In this document: positions 61,580-64,000 of the stretch, one piece after another
How the letters are laid out: the number at the start of each line of letters is the position of its first letter
Position numbering within the stretch: the stretch's first letter is position 1
Assembly (NCBI RefSeq): GCF_000250675.2
Contig: NC_018681.1
Span: 3,968,001-4,032,000 of the forward strand
Reading direction: 5' to 3'
DNA from: Nocardia brasiliensis ATCC 700358
GTDB lineage: Bacteria > Actinomycetota > Actinomycetes > Mycobacteriales > Mycobacteriaceae
DNA: 64,000 bases
The notes under the pieces: generated by a model
The model's database searches: none
The model's input: only the letters and a program-made list of their open reading frames with translations
What the model was told of the DNA's origin: nothing
Translations under genes and position numbers: made by a program

Positions 61580-63757
61580 ATGACAGAGCGGATTCAGGTC
61601 GGCGGGCTTCAGGTGGCCAGCGTTCTCCACGAGTTCATCGAGAACGAGGCGCTTCCCGGAACCGGCGTAGATTCCGCCGCGTTCTGGGCCGGTGCCGAGG
61701 AGGTCATCAACGACCTCGCGCCGCGCAACCGCGCGTTGCTCGCCGAACGCGACGAGATCCAGGGCAAGGTCGACGCCTGGCACGCCGAGCACCCCGGCGC
61801 GAACTACGACAAGGCCGCCTACAAGAACTTCCTGAGCGAAATCGGCTATCTGCGCCCCGAGCCCGCCGATTTCCAGATCAGCACGCAGAATGTGGACGAC
61901 GAGATCGCCACCACCGCGGGCCCGCAGCTCGTGGTGCCGGTGATGAACGCGCGCTTCGCGATCAACGCGGCCAACGCCCGCTGGGGTTCGCTCTACGACG
62001 CGCTCTACGGCACCGACGCCATCTCCGAGGCCAACGGCGCGGAAAAGGGCAAGAGCTACAACAAGGTTCGCGGCGACAAGGTCATCGAGTGGGCGCGTAA
62101 CTTCCTCGACGACGCGGCGACCCTGATCACCGGCTCGCACATCGGCTCCACCTCGTACAAGATCGTCGACGGTGAGCTCGAGGTCGGCCTCGAGGACGGC
62201 ACCGAGATCGGGCTCGCCGATCCGTCGCAGCTGGTCGGTTACCTCGGCGATTCGGACGCGCCGACCTCGGTGCTGCTGAAGCACAACGGTCTGCACATCG
62301 AGATCCAGATCGATGCGGACTCGCCGATCGGCAGCACCGACACCGCGGGCGTGAAAGATCTGGTGCTGGAGTCCGCGGTCACCACGATCATGGACTTCGA
62401 GGACTCGGTCGCCGCGGTCGACGCCGAGGACAAGGTGCTCTGCTACCACAACTGGCTCGGCCTGATGAAGGGCGATCTCAGCGAGCAGGTCAGCAAGGGC
62501 GACCAGACCTTCACCCGCACCATGAACCCGGACCGGGTCTACACCGCGCTCGACGGCGGTGAGCTGGTGCTGCACGGCCGTTCGCTGCTGTTCGTGCGCA
62601 ACGTCGGTCACCTGATGACCAGCGACGCCATCCTCGACGCCGACGGCAACGAGGTGCCCGAGGGCATCCTCGACGGCCTGATCACCTCGCTCATCGCGAC
62701 GCATTCGCTGCGCGCCGACACCGAACTGAAAAACAGCCGCACCGGCTCGGTCTACATCGTGAAGCCGAAGATGCACGGCCCCGACGAGGTCGCGTTCACC
62801 AACGAGCTGTTCGGCCGGATCGAAGACGTGCTCGGCGTGCCGCGCAACACCCTCAAGGTCGGCATCATGGACGAGGAGCGCCGCACCACGGTGAACCTGA
62901 AGGCCTGTATCCAGGCTGCCGCCGAACGCGTGGTGTTCATCAACACCGGCTTCCTCGACCGCACCGGCGACGAGATCCACACCTCCATGGAGGCCGGGCC
63001 GATGGTCCGCAAGGCCGAGATGAAGGGCCAGCAGTGGATCAAGTCCTACGAAGACTGGAACGTCGACACCGGCCTGGCCACCGGACTGCCCGGTAAGGCA
63101 CAGATCGGCAAGGGCATGTGGGCCATGCCGGACCTGATGGCCGACATGCTGGTGCAGAAGATCGGCCACCCCAAGGCCGGCGCCAACACCGCGTGGGTGC
63201 CCTCGCCCACCGCCGCCACCCTGCACGCGACCCACTACCACCAGGTCAACGTGCTCGACCGGCAGCAGGAAATCCTCAAGGGCGGCCCGCGCGCCACCGT
63301 CGACCAGATCCTGGAGATCCCGCTCGCCGCGGCCCCGAATTGGTCGGCCGAGGAGAAGCAGCAGGAGCTGGACAACAACTCCCAGTCGATCCTCGGCTAC
63401 GTGGTGCGCTGGATCGACCAGGGCGTCGGCTGCTCCAAGGTGCCCGACATCGAAGACGTCGCGCTCATGGAAGACCGTGCCACCCTTCGCATTTCCAGCC
63501 AGCTGATGGCGAACTGGCTGCGCCACGGCATTGTCACCGCCGACGAGGTGGTGGCCAGCCTGGAACGGATGGCGCCGATCGTCGACCGCCAGAACGCCGG
63601 CGACCGCAACTACCGCCCGCTGTCGCCGGACTTCGCCGGCAGCATCGCCTTCCAAGCCGCCAAGGAACTGATCCTCGAAGGCACCAAGCAGCCCAACGGC
63701 TACACCGAGCCGATTCTGCACCGGCGTCGTCGGGAAGCCAAGGCGGCCTGCAAGTAG
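61580..63757 (+). CDS. glcB: Malate synthase G
   Basis: A 725-residue enzyme that joins glyoxylate and acetyl-CoA to malate, completing the glyoxylate cycle; cytosolic and monomeric. Length fits the G isoform. Hallmarks are VTTIMDFEDSVAAVDAEDKV, the acetyl-CoA/substrate region FVRNVGHLMTSDAI, KVGIMDEERRTTVNLKACIQ, VSKVPD-type GVGCSKVPDIEDVALMEDRA with the catalytic Asp (MEDRA) and the Cys that is modifiable in the M. tuberculosis enzyme. GTGAGG lies 7 bases before the ATG at 61580. Terminator at 63811-63844. Corresponds to Rv1837c, here turned to the plus strand and separated from the Rv1836c-like gene by about 10 kb. Confidence 0.97.
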   Translation: MTERIQVGGLQVASVLHEFIENEALPGTGVDSAAFWAGAEEVINDLAPRNRALLAERDEIQGKVDAWHAEHPGANYDKAAYKNFLSEIGYLRPEPADFQISTQNVDDEIATTAGPQLVVPVMNARFAINAANARWGSLYDALYGTDAISEANGAEKGKSYNKVRGDKVIEWARNFLDDAATLITGSHIGSTSYKIVDGELEVGLEDGTEIGLADPSQLVGYLGDSDAPTSVLLKHNGLHIEIQIDADSPIGSTDTAGVKDLVLESAVTTIMDFEDSVAAVDAEDKVLCYHNWLGLMKGDLSEQVSKGDQTFTRTMNPDRVYTALDGGELVLHGRSLLFVRNVGHLMTSDAILDADGNEVPEGILDGLITSLIATHSLRADTELKNSRTGSVYIVKPKMHGPDEVAFTNELFGRIEDVLGVPRNTLKVGIMDEERRTTVNLKACIQAAAERVVFINTGFLDRTGDEIHTSMEAGPMVRKAEMKGQQWIKSYEDWNVDTGLATGLPGKAQIGKGMWAMPDLMADMLVQKIGHPKAGANTAWVPSPTAATLHATHYHQVNVLDRQQEILKGGPRATVDQILEIPLAAAPNWSAEEKQQELDNNSQSILGYVVRWIDQGVGCSKVPDIEDVALMEDRATLRISSQLMANWLRHGIVTADEVVASLERMAPIVDRQNAGDRNYRPLSPDFAGSIAFQAAKELILEGTKQPNGYTEPILHRRRREAKAACK

Positions 63758-63810
63758 GCGGACGCTCGGTGCTCGACAAGTAGTGGCGGGCAGGCATTTG
63801 CGCGACCCCG

Positions 63811-63844
63811 AGGCCCCGCTCCGGCACTGTTCGGAGCGGGGCCT
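63811..63844 (+). terminator. Terminator after glcB
   Basis: AGGCCCCGCTCCG and CGGAGCGGGGCCT form a perfect 13-bp stem around an 8-base loop, 54 bases after the glcB stop. No T-tract follows. Confidence 0.82.
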
Positions 63845-63975
63845 GTTGCGCTACCGTAGATCGGCTCGAACGCGGGTTCGCCCGCTTGCGACGGCGCCCT
63901 GTTTCGCTGCTTGCTAAACTCTGCAATTGGGAGCGGTCGAGGCGCCACTCCTGCTGCGACGGAAGGGTGTGGCAC

Positions 63976-64000
63976 GTGCCGGGGTTGAGTAGGCCGCTAT
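63976..64000 (+). CDS. Possible start of a gene running off the window
   Basis: GTG at 63976 after GGAAGGGTG opens a frame (MPGLSRPL) to the end of the window; a -10-like TAAACT lies near 63915. Too short to identify. Confidence 0.3.

Overview
The window is GC-rich (about 70%) actinobacterial chromosome, most likely Nocardia or a close relative in the Mycobacteriales. The evidence is an MspA-type porin, a ChoD-type sterol oxidase, WhiB, GarA, FtsR, KstR-like and IdeR-like boxes, frequent GTG starts, and the order pgsA2-gcvH-garA-ftsR-DUF151-MerR-gcvP-VWA protein-(glcB), which parallels Mycobacterium tuberculosis Rv1822-Rv1837c. The genus is inferred from gene content, not proven. No tRNA, rRNA, CRISPR array, insertion sequence or prophage gene was seen.

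Region 1 (1-16739) is a surface-glycan locus. On the minus strand are a partial glycosyltransferase, a Wzx-like flippase and two GT4 glycosyltransferases, joined by stop/start overlaps. A TetR gene and a divergent Tat-exported FAD oxidoreductase interrupt it. Then come a pyruvyltransferase-family protein and a GT2 enzyme (plus strand), an MspA porin (minus), a five-gene minus-strand sugar cassette (two zinc-motif SAM C-methyltransferases, an SDR epimerase/dehydratase, a PIG-L deacetylase and a glucose-1-phosphate cytidylyltransferase) and, divergently, a polyprenyl-phosphate sugar-1-phosphate transferase that would start the glycan.

Region 2 (16744-42000) is mixed accessory metabolism: heme oxygenase behind an IdeR-like box; a ThrE exporter; MFS/LysR; an FAD monooxygenase with a divergent TetR and two operators; a DHA2 MFS pump; an acyltransferase; DUF1801; an acyl-CoA oxidase divergent from a TetR-ABC export operon; an F420-type LLM oxidoreductase behind a KstR-type box; an SDR with an unusual active site; PAP2; a large STAND-LuxR regulator; NERD; DUF2252; and the ChoD-like oxidase.

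Region 3 (42081-51416) is the conserved core block: CDP-alcohol phosphatidyltransferase, gcvH, garA, ftsR, a DUF151 protein, a second MerR protein, then a tandem glycine riboswitch and gcvP, and a convergent membrane-anchored solute-binding/VWA protein. It covers glycine cleavage, control of 2-oxoglutarate use and cell-division regulation.

Region 4 (51529-64000) holds WhiB, an HNH protein, a frameshifted MFS gene, a DeoR regulator, a DM13 protein, an acyl-CoA dehydrogenase with a divergent HxlR regulator, a four-gene acyl-CoA dehydrogenase/TetR/alcohol dehydrogenase/SDR operon, and glcB (malate synthase G).

The most notable signals are long palindromic elements of one shared family in two convergent intergenic gaps (32432-32544 and 49634-49736), a sugar cassette with one apparently degenerate methyltransferase paralogue, a 27-codon leader ORF fused onto the DUF151 gene, and a set of clear operator pairs.
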